Source: Candidatus Omnitrophota bacterium (GTDB lineage: Bacteria; Omnitrophota; Koll11; 1-14-0-20-64-10). Taken from it: a DNA stretch of 64,000 nt. The translations under genes were made by a program, and so were the position numbers. Shown in pieces: positions 1 through 8,573 of this stretch. The DNA is taken from contig JAMWCF010000001.1 of NCBI GenBank assembly GCA_023818695.1, positions 620,001-684,000 on the forward strand. The letters are read 5' to 3'. The notes under the pieces were generated by a model. The model had not been told where the DNA came from. It saw only the letters and a program-made list of their open reading frames with translations, and did no database searches. Each line of letters starts with the position of its first letter. Position 1 is the first letter of the stretch.

Positions 1-1017
1 CCATCCCTCTCTCGTTTCCCGGAGCCAGGTAAAGTTCCAGGTCATACGGGGCGGATCGAAGCTGCTGTCCTTGAATTTTTCCAGTGGAAGAAAAACGGTT
101 CGGACCTCATCCATCACCCACATCATATCTTCCCATGGAAACCTGGGATACCAACCGGGATTCAATCGCTGCGCTTTGACCTGGCAACCCTTGGCGGATG
201 GAAAAAAAACTTTTGGATGGGGTCCCAGGGAGAATCGCACAGAGGCGGACGCGGGGATCACGTTATGCCCCGATCCTCCCTGCCAGGAGAGGACGGCGAT
301 CTTCGAAAAGCGGGCCTTCAACTTCCTCAAAAAAGCGGCGGACAAATCCAACGCGTTGACCCCCAGATGGGGTGTGCTGGAGTGAGCCGGTTTGCCGGTA
401 AAAACGGCTTCATAAACCCACTCCGCAGCGGACGGGCGGTGGAGACCTTTGGTCTTGAACAGGATCTCCGCTACAGCCAATCCCTTGTGCCTGGTCACCA
501 GATGAAGTTCCGTTGGCTCCCCCACCAGCGCCATCTTCGGTTTCGGCAGATCCCCCTGGCAAAAGCGGGCGGCGCCCCGCAGACCCGACTCCTCCCCGAA
601 TGTCCCCAGCAGAAAAATCTGCCGGGTAAACCGATCCGTGGGCAGATCGACAAGAGCGGCAAGTTTGCACAGGATATCCAGCTTTGTGTCGGCCACCCCC
701 AATCCGTACAATGTGTTTCCATGCCGAGTCATCTTCCAGGGATCCCTCCCGGTTTTGGTCCACAGAGCCGGATCTCCCGCATCGACGGTGTCCAGGTGCG
801 TTGTCATCAGCAGGGGCTGTTTGCCTGCGCCGGCAACCGCCGCAACGTTCATGAAGATCAACTCCCCGACCCGGTTCTCCTGGTAAATCACATCCAGACC
901 GAACCGCCTGAAAAGGGACCCCAGGTAAACGGCGCAGTCGAGGTTGCTGGACCAGGTGACCGTGTTGAACCGGATCAGACGTTCGGCTTCTTCCACCAAA
1001 TCAAACGATTTCCCCAT
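1..1017 (-). CDS. M20-family metallopeptidase/deacetylase (partial, 3' end outside window)
   Basis: The reading frame is open from an ATG at 1017 to the window edge, so it is cut at its C-terminus after 339 residues. It shows the M20 (ArgE/DapE/carboxypeptidase G2) pattern: THLDTVDAG near residue 74 (zinc ligand His and its Asp), an Asp near 110 in GLGVADTK, the catalytic Glu pair in FGEESG near 142, and GEPTE near 166. A dimerisation-domain-like stretch (KGLAVAEI, GHNVIPASASVRFS) follows. The family hydrolyses amide bonds of amino acids, short peptides or N-acyl amino acids in the cytoplasm; the substrate cannot be told. The ATG directly follows the stop of the phosphodiesterase gene (TGAATG), so the two are probably cotranscribed. 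There is no signal peptide. Confidence 0.85.
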   Translation of the reverse strand, partial: MGKSFDLVEEAERLIRFNTVTWSSNLDCAVYLGSLFRRFGLDVIYQENRVGELIFMNVAAVAGAGKQPLLMTTHLDTVDAGDPALWTKTGRDPWKMTRHGNTLYGLGVADTKLDILCKLAALVDLPTDRFTRQIFLLGTFGEESGLRGAARFCQGDLPKPKMALVGEPTELHLVTRHKGLAVAEILFKTKGLHRPSAAEWVYEAVFTGKPAHSSTPHLGVNALDLSAAFLRKLKARFSKIAVLSWQGGSGHNVIPASASVRFSLGPHPKVFFPSAKGCQVKAQRLNPGWYPRFPWEDMMWVMDEVRTVFLPLEKFKDSSFDPPRMTWNFTWLRETREGW

Positions 1018-1743
1018 TCACGAACCCGTTTCAAAACGGTGTGGCCACACTTCACTCATGATGCCGTCCACCCCGCAAGCGGCCAGCTGTTCGATCTGCC
1101 GGGCCGTCCTGGCCGTCCAGGCATAGGCCTTCAGACCTTTCGCGTGAATCCGCTTGACCGAGCGGGGGTTGATCCACTTCCGGTAAACAACCAGCCCGTC
1201 AATTCCGAGCCGCCGCGCCGTCCATAGCCGCCGCTTTGTGACGGCGGCACTGTAGCCGGTGACCCAAAAAAGCGGGTGACGGCCCTGATCAGACTGCCGC
1301 CACCGCTTCAGGGCCCTCACAACGGAGAAACCGGCATAAAGAGGCCGGTTTCCTCTTTCCCTTTGGAAAAACCGGACGAGCTCCTCCTGCCCCTGATCGG
1401 CCTTGACATCCAGGAATAGGCCGACGCCCCTGTCCCGGCAAAAATCCCACACCTGCTCCAAGCGCGGGATCCTTTCTCCGAGAAAGCGGGGAGAAAACCA
1501 CCCGCCCGCCTCTAAGCGGCGGATCTCGTCCCACGTCATCGTTTTGATCCGCCTCTTTAACCCGACTGTCCTCTTCAAAGTGGGGTCATGCAGGGCGACC
1601 CACACACCGTCTTTCGTCCGGCGCAGATCAATTTCTACAAAAACGGCCCCTTTTTCAACCGCCTGCCGGACGGAAACCAGCGTGTTTTCCGGGGCGTGAG
1701 CCGGATCTCCCCGGTGCGCGATCAGAATGACCTTCTTTTTCAC
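1018..1743 (-). CDS. Glycerophosphodiester phosphodiesterase
   Basis: This GDPD-family enzyme hydrolyses glycerophosphodiesters to glycerol-3-phosphate and an alcohol. I choose the GTG at 1743, giving 241 residues, because the protein then begins directly with the family's first strand (ILIAHRGDP). An upstream ATG at 1821 would add an unconserved leader overlapping the rpoN promoter. Visible active-site residues are H10 and R11 of HRGD, E19-N20, E37 and D39 of VEIDLRRTKDG, and H52-D53. The C-terminal AYAWTART and GVDGIMSEVWP segments are typical of the barrel's end. There is no signal peptide, so a cytoplasmic role in lipid turnover is likely. It is divergent from rpoN. Confidence 0.88.
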   Translation of the reverse strand: MKKKVILIAHRGDPAHAPENTLVSVRQAVEKGAVFVEIDLRRTKDGVWVALHDPTLKRTVGLKRRIKTMTWDEIRRLEAGGWFSPRFLGERIPRLEQVWDFCRDRGVGLFLDVKADQGQEELVRFFQRERGNRPLYAGFSVVRALKRWRQSDQGRHPLFWVTGYSAAVTKRRLWTARRLGIDGLVVYRKWINPRSVKRIHAKGLKAYAWTARTARQIEQLAACGVDGIMSEVWPHRFETGS

Positions 1744-1805
1744 CCGCCCATCATACCACAAGAGGTCATGGAGCCTGATGCGCGGCACTTTAGCACCACT
1801 GAACC

Positions 1806-1834
1806 TTGACATTTGGCACAAAACTTGCTATACT
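1806..1834 (+). promoter_or_regulatory. Sigma-70 promoter for rpoN
   Basis: A -35 box TTGACA (1806-1811) and a -10 box TATACT (1829-1834) are separated by exactly 17 bases. They lie about 28 bases before the rpoN ATG at 1862. This is a near-consensus housekeeping promoter, so sigma-54 is probably made constitutively and control of its regulon would rest with the activator. Confidence 0.8.
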
Positions 1835-1861
1835 CTATTTACCATCGTTGGCTCCCCGACC

Positions 1862-3280
1862 ATGGATATATCAACCCAACAGAAACAACAGCAATCACTT
1901 ACACTCACTCCAAGTCTCCGCTTGGCCTTGGAAGTTCTCCGAATACCCCTGGCCGAACTGGAGATGTACCTCCAGCAGCAGCTTGAAGAGAATCCCCTGC
2001 TTGAAAAGACTGAAGACCCCTCCGAGCTGGAAGGGGCCCCCGAGATAGAACCCCTCCATGATTCGACAGTCGCCTCCGATGACGACCCGGCGGATGACTT
2101 TGAAACAAACATTTCGGAACTCTGGCAGGAGAACGACGGTTTTAACCCCTCTCAACAGGAGGAGCCGTTCGCTCCCAGCGTCGTCAGCAAAAGCTTGCCG
2201 CTTCACGACTACCTCCTGCACCAGCTCTATAGCCAACAGCTCGATGGACAAACAAAGCGGGCCGCCGAAATCCTTCTCAACTGGCTTGACCCGGACGGCT
2301 ACCTTTACAGCCCTCTGGAGGAGATCTCGCAATCAGAGGAAATACCGGTGTGCGACCTTGAAAAGGGGCTGGCGGTGATCCAGCGGTTTGAGCCGGCCGG
2401 GGTGGGCGCTCGCTCTCTGACGGAATGTCTGCTGATTCAGTTGGCCCATCGCGGAGATGGAAACGGGCTGGCAGCCCAGATCATCTGGGACCATTTTGAC
2501 CTGCTGGTGAAGCAGAAGTGGCATCAGCTGGCTTCCAAGCTTCGGATTCACATCGACGCTCTGCAGGAAGCGGTCCAGACCATCGCCCGGCTTGATCCGA
2601 AACCAGCCCGGAATTTTTCAGGGGAGGTTTCCCTGCCGGTCACCCCCGATCTGATCATGCGGCAGGCCAAGGACGGCTATGAGGTGGAGGTCAACGATGA
2701 ATCCCTTCCGAAGCTTATCTTGAGCTCCACCTACCGCCAGATGCTGCGATCTCCCAGCTCCTCTTTCGAAACCAAAACGTTTATCCGGGAAAAAATGCGG
2801 CAGGGCTCTTGGCTCATTAAAGCGATCGAACAGAGGAAACAGACCCTCCTGTCGATCGCCCGGTGCGTCGTGCAGCTGCAGAAGGATTACTTCACCCAGG
2901 GAATCCAGTTTCTGCGGGCGTTGACCCAGGAGGAGATCTCCAAAATGGTGGGTTGCCACCCCTCCACCATCAGCCGGGCCATCGCCGGCAAGACGATCCA
3001 GACCCCTTACGGCGTCGTTCCGCTCGAAACGTTTTTCGGCGGGGGCATTTCCTTGCCGGAACAGGACGGCAAGAAGCTGCCCTCCAGAACAATTCAGGCG
3101 GAGATCGAAAATCTGATCGCCCGGGAAAATCCGGAGAAGCCGTTGAGCGACCATGCCCTGGCGCTGATACTGCGCGAGAAGGGGTATCCGGTCGCCAGGC
3201 GGACCGTCGCGAAGTACCGGACCCAGCTGAAAATCCTGCCGGCCCATTTCCGCCACAAGCTCGTCAGCCGTTCCGCGTAA
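1862..3280 (+). CDS. rpoN: RNA polymerase sigma-54 factor
   Basis: Sigma-54 directs RNA polymerase to -24/-12 promoters and needs an ATP-driven activator. The ATG at 1862 starts with the glutamine-rich region I that contacts activators (QQKQQQSLTLTPSLRLALE, then LEENPLLE), followed by an acidic region II and the core-binding domain. The C-terminus carries the DNA-binding HTH (EISKMVGCHPSTISRAIAGK) and the RpoN box (ARRTVAKYR, about residue 445). The length of 472 residues is normal. Neighbours are not the common lptB/hpf context; instead it sits beside the PrsR/PrsK regulators and the sigma-54-dependent EPS genes, which suggests it serves them. Confidence 0.96.
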   Translation: MDISTQQKQQQSLTLTPSLRLALEVLRIPLAELEMYLQQQLEENPLLEKTEDPSELEGAPEIEPLHDSTVASDDDPADDFETNISELWQENDGFNPSQQEEPFAPSVVSKSLPLHDYLLHQLYSQQLDGQTKRAAEILLNWLDPDGYLYSPLEEISQSEEIPVCDLEKGLAVIQRFEPAGVGARSLTECLLIQLAHRGDGNGLAAQIIWDHFDLLVKQKWHQLASKLRIHIDALQEAVQTIARLDPKPARNFSGEVSLPVTPDLIMRQAKDGYEVEVNDESLPKLILSSTYRQMLRSPSSSFETKTFIREKMRQGSWLIKAIEQRKQTLLSIARCVVQLQKDYFTQGIQFLRALTQEEISKMVGCHPSTISRAIAGKTIQTPYGVVPLETFFGGGISLPEQDGKKLPSRTIQAEIENLIARENPEKPLSDHALALILREKGYPVARRTVAKYRTQLKILPAHFRHKLVSRSA

Positions 3281-3365
3281 GTTCCCTTACCCGCAGCACC
3301 ACCCGCAGACAAAGAACCGGCTTCAAAATTCCGCTGAATTTTTTGGAGCGGAGGGAGGTTGCTTT

Positions 3366-4412
3366 TTAAGAACTGGATGCTTCGCTGGGAATGATGTGCG
3401 ATACGGACAGGGCGGTCTGCGCCAAACCGATCAGCTTGCGCAGCAGCTCAACGTCCTCCACAGAGAAGGAGGTGGCCTCCCTCGTGCTTCTCAAGTTCAG
3501 AACGCCGACCAGGTGATCGCCGGAGCCGTGGGAGAAGGGGGCCACTAGAGAAGAGGTCAGCTCGGGCCGCCTCATCCGGCTGGAGATCTGCGGATCGGTT
3601 TCCTGGCGGCCGACGAGAAGGATCTCTTTCCTTTCCAAAGCCAATCCCGCCATGCTCCCGAAGGAGGAGAAAGCCCCAACCCGGACTACCTCCTCCGGCA
3701 GCCCGGAGGCCGCCGCGATCCGGAACATCCTCTTTTTATCATCGTAGAGGAGGATCGACCCACCCTCCGCGTGCGTCGCCGCGCAGGCGACATCGAGGAA
3801 AGCATTCCAGAGGCGTCCTCCGTAATGCTTTAGGATCACCTGGTCCACCTGCCCGAAAGGAAGGATCCCCTTGAGCTGGTTGGCCTGGTAGGCCATCTCC
3901 AGCAGGGAGTTGCCCATCTCCTCCAGCATGGAGAGGACCGCCTTGAAGGTGGTGTAGGTGTACGCCTTGAGGGTCAACAGGAGCTCCCAGACCGGCGCGG
4001 GATCCACACCCATCTGGACCGCTCTCTGCCGGAACGACTCCGCGCTTTCCCTCGGACCCAGAACAACGGGACCGATCACCAGGTATCCCACGATCCAATT
4101 TGCCGAGGCCCGCAGGGGGATGGCAGCAAATGAAAAACCGAGGGGCCTGGTGGTGGCGGTGGTCATCTGCGGGAGGATTTCAGCGGAGGGAAACAGTTCC
4201 TCCATCTCATCGCCGATTTGCAGAAGTTCGACCATCCGGGAAGCGTCTATCCCGGCTGGCCAGGAGGGATCGACGAGATGCATTTTGGAAACCGACAGAG
4301 TCCGAATCCCCACCCCCAGAACCCGTGAGAAATGGGACTGCAGCCGATGCCAGCGGTCGGGCGGGATCAGCTCCAAAAGTTCGGGCCGACGCTCCTGCTC
4401 GTATGAGGTCAT
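3366..4412 (-). CDS. PocR-like sensory domain plus GAF domain protein
   Basis: This 348-residue cytoplasmic protein has no signal peptide or membrane segment. The first half (residues about 10-180) resembles a PocR ligand-binding domain, with the GYLVIGPVVLGPRE segment as its best landmark. The second half (about 200-335) looks like a GAF domain (GGSILLYDDKKRMFRIAAASG, then VGVLNLRSTRE). No kinase, cyclase or DNA-binding domain is attached, so it can only act through a partner. It starts 29 bases after the response regulator stop, with no room for a strong promoter, so I infer a third component of the PrsK/PrsR signalling unit. The ligand is unknown. The PocR assignment is less certain than the GAF one. 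Confidence 0.72.
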   Translation of the reverse strand: MTSYEQERRPELLELIPPDRWHRLQSHFSRVLGVGIRTLSVSKMHLVDPSWPAGIDASRMVELLQIGDEMEELFPSAEILPQMTTATTRPLGFSFAAIPLRASANWIVGYLVIGPVVLGPRESAESFRQRAVQMGVDPAPVWELLLTLKAYTYTTFKAVLSMLEEMGNSLLEMAYQANQLKGILPFGQVDQVILKHYGGRLWNAFLDVACAATHAEGGSILLYDDKKRMFRIAAASGLPEEVVRVGAFSSFGSMAGLALERKEILLVGRQETDPQISSRMRRPELTSSLVAPFSHGSGDHLVGVLNLRSTREATSFSVEDVELLRKLIGLAQTALSVSHIIPSEASSS

Positions 4413-4441
4413 AGAAAAAATTTTAGTTGTAGAATCAATCG

Positions 4442-5833
4442 TTAAAAATTCGACCGGAGACGGTCTGGGTCAATCGAAAACCGCTTCAGTTTGTGGTACA
4501 AAGTCGCCCGGTGAATGCCCAGCCTTTTGGCGGCAAGAGACCGGTTGTAGCCGCATTCCTTCAAGACCTTCATGATGATCTCCCGCTCCGGGTCCCGAAG
4601 TGCCTCCTTCAGGGTGGACGGGTCATCGCCATTTTCGGCCTGCGGCGCCGGCTCCTGTGACAGATGGGGAGGCTCCCCCCGCCGGATCGTGTCCGGCAGG
4701 TCCTCCACATCGACAAAGGTTTTTTGATTCATGACGATCGCCCGCTCGATGGCGTTTTCCAGCTCGCGGACATTGCCCGGCCAGGGATACCGCCTCAAGA
4801 GATCCAAAGCGGCTGGCGTCACGCTGTCCATCGTTCTTCCCATCTGGGTGGAAATCTTTTTGAGGAAATGCTCCACGAGGATGGGAACGTCGCTGGCCCT
4901 CTCCCGCAAGGGGGGAATGTGGAGTGAAATAACGTTGAGACGGTGATAAAGGTCTTCCCTGAATTTCCCTTCCTTTACAAAGGCATCCAGATTCCGGTTG
5001 GTCGCCGCAATGATCCGGACATCGACCCGGATGGTCCTGTTGTCTCCCACCCGCTCAAATGTCCGGTCCTGAATGACCCGCAGGACTTTGACCTGCATGG
5101 CCGGCGAAAAGGTATCAACCTCATCCAGCAGAATGGTCCCGCCGTCCGCGACCTCGAAACGGCCCTCCTTGTCCCGGATGGCGCCGGTGAAAGATCCCCG
5201 GACGTGACCGAAAAGCTCGCTTTCCAAAAGGGTCTCCGGCAGAGCCCCGCAGCTGACTTCCACAAACGGGTTCTTGCATCTCTTCGGGTCGGCCCGGTGG
5301 ATCGCGTGGGCGATCACTCTTTTGCCGGTCCCGCTTTCGCCCCTTAACAGAACGGTGGCCGGACTTTGGGCGATGAGCGTGATCTTTCTGCGGAGATCCT
5401 CCATGGAAGCGTGGTGTCCGACGATCGCGGAGAACGGGTCGGCGGCCGCCGGCTCGTCGTAGGAGGTGGTCGTCGCCAGCGCCCGCTGAACCGTGGCCTC
5501 GAGCTGTTCCGTCTGAATCGGCTTTGTCAGGAAATCGAAGGCGCCGTTGCGGAACGCCCCGACCGCCGTGTCCAGATTGCCGAAGCCGGTGATCAAAACA
5601 ACGTTGATATCAGGATACCTGTTTTTGATGTGCTCCAGCAGGCTCAGGCCGTCCACCTGCGGCATCTTCAGGTCGGTCAGAACCAGCTGAAACTTGCCTC
5701 CCTTAAGCTGCTCCATCGCTTCGGTCCCGTCCGAGGCGACCTCGACGTTGAAGCGCATCTCCTTAAGCTGCTCATAGAGAGAACCCCGGATCAGCGGGTC
5801 ATCATCGACGACAAGGATGCGGTTTCTTTCCAT
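4442..5833 (-). CDS. prsR: Sigma-54-dependent response regulator, PrsR type
   Basis: This NtrC-family activator has 463 residues from the ATG at 5833. Domains in order are a receiver (ILVVDDDP, phospho-acceptor Asp in VLTDLKMP, Lys in FLTKPIQ), an AAA+ ATPase (Walker A GESGTGKRV; sigma-54 contact loop GSFTGA, with Ser replacing the usual Ala of GAFTGA; Walker B region GGTILLDEVD; PWPGNVREL) and a Fis-type HTH at the C-terminus (SLAAKRLGIHRATLYHKLK). It drives open-complex formation at -24/-12 promoters. It starts 4 bases after the histidine kinase stop and is the obvious candidate to activate the four sigma-54 promoters in this window. PrsR-type regulators of this kind are known beside PEP-CTERM/exosortase genes. 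Confidence 0.92.
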   Translation of the reverse strand: MERNRILVVDDDPLIRGSLYEQLKEMRFNVEVASDGTEAMEQLKGGKFQLVLTDLKMPQVDGLSLLEHIKNRYPDINVVLITGFGNLDTAVGAFRNGAFDFLTKPIQTEQLEATVQRALATTTSYDEPAAADPFSAIVGHHASMEDLRRKITLIAQSPATVLLRGESGTGKRVIAHAIHRADPKRCKNPFVEVSCGALPETLLESELFGHVRGSFTGAIRDKEGRFEVADGGTILLDEVDTFSPAMQVKVLRVIQDRTFERVGDNRTIRVDVRIIAATNRNLDAFVKEGKFREDLYHRLNVISLHIPPLRERASDVPILVEHFLKKISTQMGRTMDSVTPAALDLLRRYPWPGNVRELENAIERAIVMNQKTFVDVEDLPDTIRRGEPPHLSQEPAPQAENGDDPSTLKEALRDPEREIIMKVLKECGYNRSLAAKRLGIHRATLYHKLKRFSIDPDRLRSNF

Positions 5834-5837
5834 TGGA

Positions 5838-7004
5838 TCAATCCCCCTTCTCTTCCTGCCCCGCCGTGGGGACATGAATCCGGAATGTGGTCCCAATGCC
5901 CGTTTGACTTGTAAAATCGATGCTGCCGCCGGAGCGCTCCACGGCCTCCTTGGCGATGATCAGCCCCAGACCGTTTCCCTGGTGAGGCGGCTTTGTGGAA
6001 AAGAACGGTTCGAAAAGGCGGGACCGCACCTCCTCCGGGATGCCGCAACCGGTGTCCTGAATGAGCACATCTACGTGGGCGTTTTCGCAGCGGGTCGCCA
6101 CCGTGAGCGTGCCGCCGGTGGGCATGGCGTCGAAGGAATTTTTGATCAGGTTCATCACGGCGTGCTGCAAACCGGCATCCATCACCGGCGGCAGTTTTTC
6201 CTGGAAGTCCTTGATCACCTCCACCTGCTGAAACTTGCTGCGGTGACGGAACAGCAGCAACGCGTCTTCGATCAGACGGTTGAGGTCGGCCAGACGACCG
6301 GTCGTTGAGGAGGTTTGGCGGGCGATTTCAAGGAAGGCGGTCGCCGCCCGGACCATCCGGTCAAGCCCCTCCTTCACATGAAGAATGTACTCTCTTTCGG
6401 GAGCATCCTCCGGCATCTTCTCCAGAGCCAGGTGCGTATACCGGAGAACCCCGTCCAGGGGGTTGTTCAGCTCATGGGCGATCCCTCGGGCGATCTTGCC
6501 GATCGAGGCCCGGTACTCGGTTTGGCGCAGCTGTTTCTTGAGACGGACCATCTCGGAAATATCACACAGCGAGATCACCAGGGTCTGCCGGCCGATCTCA
6601 TCCTCCGGCGTTGCCCGGACGCAGAACCGGACCCATTTTTCCTTCTCGATGTTGAGATCGAACTCCACCAGGTCTTCGGCGGGAGGGCTGGTGATGAGGC
6701 AGGAAAAGCTCTTGGCGAACTCGGTGTTCTTAAAGAAGGGCATCGCCTCAAAGAGGGTCTGCTGGGCGACCTGGTCCTTCTCCAGGCCAAGGAGCTTCAG
6801 GGCGGCCGGATTCACCGCGCAGATGATCGCCTTCTGGTCGACCACAAGACAGCCGCACGGGAACGTATCGACGATCTGCTCCCAGGTCTTTACGTCGTTG
6901 ACAGTTATGCCGTCGATTTCCATGGAAGAAAGGCCGTGAAGGGCGTCGTCCTTTTTCGACACACGGGAAACCTCTTTTCTAATACTTTTGACGAACGGTG
7001 TCAA
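5838..7004 (-). CDS. prsK: PAS-domain sensor histidine kinase, PrsK type
   Basis: This 388-residue soluble kinase has a PAS domain (about 40-150), an HisKA dimerisation helix with the phospho-accepting His near 177 (GIAHELNNPLDGV), and an HATPase domain with N box NLIKNSFDAM, G1 DTGCGIPEE, F box FEPFFSTK and G2 GNGLGL. It should phosphorylate the adjacent PrsR. The start is a TTG at 7004, supported by AAGGAG seven bases before it. Many exosortase-linked PrsK proteins carry N-terminal membrane segments; this one has none visible, so it senses a cytoplasmic cue or depends on a partner such as the PocR/GAF protein. Confidence 0.9.
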   Translation of the reverse strand: MTPFVKSIRKEVSRVSKKDDALHGLSSMEIDGITVNDVKTWEQIVDTFPCGCLVVDQKAIICAVNPAALKLLGLEKDQVAQQTLFEAMPFFKNTEFAKSFSCLITSPPAEDLVEFDLNIEKEKWVRFCVRATPEDEIGRQTLVISLCDISEMVRLKKQLRQTEYRASIGKIARGIAHELNNPLDGVLRYTHLALEKMPEDAPEREYILHVKEGLDRMVRAATAFLEIARQTSSTTGRLADLNRLIEDALLLFRHRSKFQQVEVIKDFQEKLPPVMDAGLQHAVMNLIKNSFDAMPTGGTLTVATRCENAHVDVLIQDTGCGIPEEVRSRLFEPFFSTKPPHQGNGLGLIIAKEAVERSGGSIDFTSQTGIGTTFRIHVPTAGQEEKGD

Positions 7005-7044
7005 GGGAAATCTCCTTTTCCCCTTCCCGATGCGTTATAGGTGA

Positions 7045-7073
7045 AGTATAGTCACGCCAAGGGGTAAAATCAA
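7045..7073 (-). promoter_or_regulatory. Sigma-70 promoter for the prsK-prsR-sensor operon
   Basis: Read on the minus strand, TTGATT (7068-7073) and TATACT (7045-7050) are 17 bases apart, 41 bases before the TTG start of the kinase. This fits constitutive low-level expression of the control module. Confidence 0.7.
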
Positions 7074-7110
7074 GGCGAAATCTAGATTTAATAACGACTA
7101 ATCGCCGGCC

Positions 7111-7734
7111 TCAACTGACGATCTGAAGCTGTGCAAGCGCTGCTAAAAAGCGGTTGAGACGATCCTGGCTCTTGATCGGATCTTCCCTGGACGTGGAGAT
7201 CCTCACCAGCGTCCCGTACATCGATCTGCCTTTCAGGAGGTCGGAAAAAAGCCACCATTGCTGCTGATAATAATTCGGAGTCACACGCCCGTTGGCCGTG
7301 AACCAGTACCAGGTTTCATACTCTTTCCCCTCCTGGGCGATGACCAACCGCATCAGCCGCTGCCGGCGCCCTCCCAGCTCTACGGTCATCGGACCCCGCT
7401 GCCTGATTTCAAAGTCGGCCCCCGCGAAACAGATCTCCGGAGGATGGAAAGCAGCCCTGTTTTTGCCGAACCCGCCGACCCGGGCGAACAGAACGGCCGG
7501 CTCCTCCGGTACAGCGTACTCGACCAGAGTCACATCTTTGGTCTCCAGTATTTCGTAGGTCCTGGCATCCACGCCGACAGGGGTCCCCTTCCATTCGCCG
7601 ATCGATTCCGGCAGGGGGGAAGCGGCAACCACCTGCCCTTGGCTGTTCGCGTTATTGGCGGCCCACACGAGGCCAGCCGCCGACACCATGACCAGGAAAG
7701 CTATCGGTGAAGGACGAAAGAGGGCAGAGACCAT
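7111..7734 (-). CDS. Exosortase-associated EpsI-domain protein
   Basis: The ATG at 7734 gives 207 residues: an N-terminal membrane anchor (SPIAFLVMVSAAGLVWA), then an EpsI domain marked by FHPPEICFAGADFEI, whose His and Cys are the family's conserved positions, and by KEYETWYWFTANGR. EpsI domains occur fused to or directly downstream of exosortases and act at the periplasmic face of the inner membrane; their exact reaction is not settled. The gene overlaps the end of the exosortase gene by 34 bases, so translation is likely coupled. Confidence 0.85.
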   Translation of the reverse strand: MVSALFRPSPIAFLVMVSAAGLVWAANNANSQGQVVAASPLPESIGEWKGTPVGVDARTYEILETKDVTLVEYAVPEEPAVLFARVGGFGKNRAAFHPPEICFAGADFEIRQRGPMTVELGGRRQRLMRLVIAQEGKEYETWYWFTANGRVTPNYYQQQWWLFSDLLKGRSMYGTLVRISTSREDPIKSQDRLNRFLAALAQLQIVS

Positions 7735-8573
7735 TTTTCCATCGCCTTGCTCAACCAGGCCAAAGCCGCCAAAGCCACGCCGAACACTACGAACCCGGAA
7801 CCGTAATGAATGAAACTCTCGGCAATGTATGGGCCGTAAATCGCCGAGAGAAGAACCAGCGCGATAATCCGGATCATGTTGGCCCCCAACGCAATCGGGA
7901 TGGAAGCCACCACGATCGCCGCCTTTTTCCAGCGCTGGGAACCGGCCGGCAGAAGGGCCGTCCACAGCGTGGAGAGGGCGATCAGGCTGATCAAGGACCG
8001 CAGGCCACTGCAGGTGTCATCCACGATAACCGAGACTCCCGGGACATGGAGCATGGAGCCAGCTTGGGCCACCGGAATGCCCATCATCCGGATCACGCCG
8101 GCCGCCATCGAGGCAGCCAGGATCTTCATCCGGAAGCTCAAAGCGATCAGCGTGACGCCAGGCAAAGGAACCATGAAAAGGAGAAACAGCAATGGGAACC
8201 GCAATTCCCACAGCATCCGGCGACCGCAGAGGACCCATACCAGCCCATACAGGGCCGCCAGCATCGCGAAGCCGGAAACCACGCCGATCGAAAGCAGCGT
8301 GGCGGCCAGGTGCACCACCACCGCGGGCACCAGCAGGAACAGACCCGCGAAACTGGGAGCACGCGGAATGTTTTTCAACTGTTCACGCCGGCGCCATACC
8401 AGCCAGATGCTGGCGAAGGGGATCAGCCACCCGTGGGAATAGAAGGAATCGGCCGACTCGAAACGCTCGGCCATCCACAGGAAGGTGGGCCAAAAAAGGA
8501 AGAGGAACAGGCCGGCCCACAACGGCCAGACGATGAAACGGCCCGGTGCTGTGGTCCCGCCAAGGAAGCTCAT
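7701..8573 (-). CDS. xrt: Exosortase (PEP-CTERM sorting transpeptidase)
   Basis: This 290-residue integral membrane protein has about eight hydrophobic segments. The proposed catalytic triad is visible: Cys in VDDTCSGLRSLISL, Arg in GANMIRIIALVLL and His in ESFIHYGSGF. Exosortases cleave at the PEP motif of C-terminal sorting tails, in the way archaeosortases and sortases do. Probable substrates are the three PEP-CTERM proteins at 10413, 11050 and 12773. The start overlaps the stop of the TPR lipoprotein gene by four bases (ATGA). The subclass (XrtA or another) cannot be set by eye, although the prsK/prsR and EPS context is that of the XrtA/EPS type. Confidence 0.95.
   Translation of the reverse strand: MSFLGGTTAPGRFIVWPLWAGLFLFLFWPTFLWMAERFESADSFYSHGWLIPFASIWLVWRRREQLKNIPRAPSFAGLFLLVPAVVVHLAATLLSIGVVSGFAMLAALYGLVWVLCGRRMLWELRFPLLFLLFMVPLPGVTLIALSFRMKILAASMAAGVIRMMGIPVAQAGSMLHVPGVSVIVDDTCSGLRSLISLIALSTLWTALLPAGSQRWKKAAIVVASIPIALGANMIRIIALVLLSAIYGPYIAESFIHYGSGFVVFGVALAALAWLSKAMEKWSLPSFVLHR

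Noticed and set aside
217..1227. 336-codon plus-strand open frame
   Set aside because: It is antisense to the M20 peptidase and phosphodiesterase genes, whose minus-strand frames carry clear catalytic motifs.
3320..3345. Possible terminator between rpoN and the sensor gene
   Set aside because: Only a six-base stem (TCCGCT/AGCGGA) with an eleven-base loop and no good T run on either strand.
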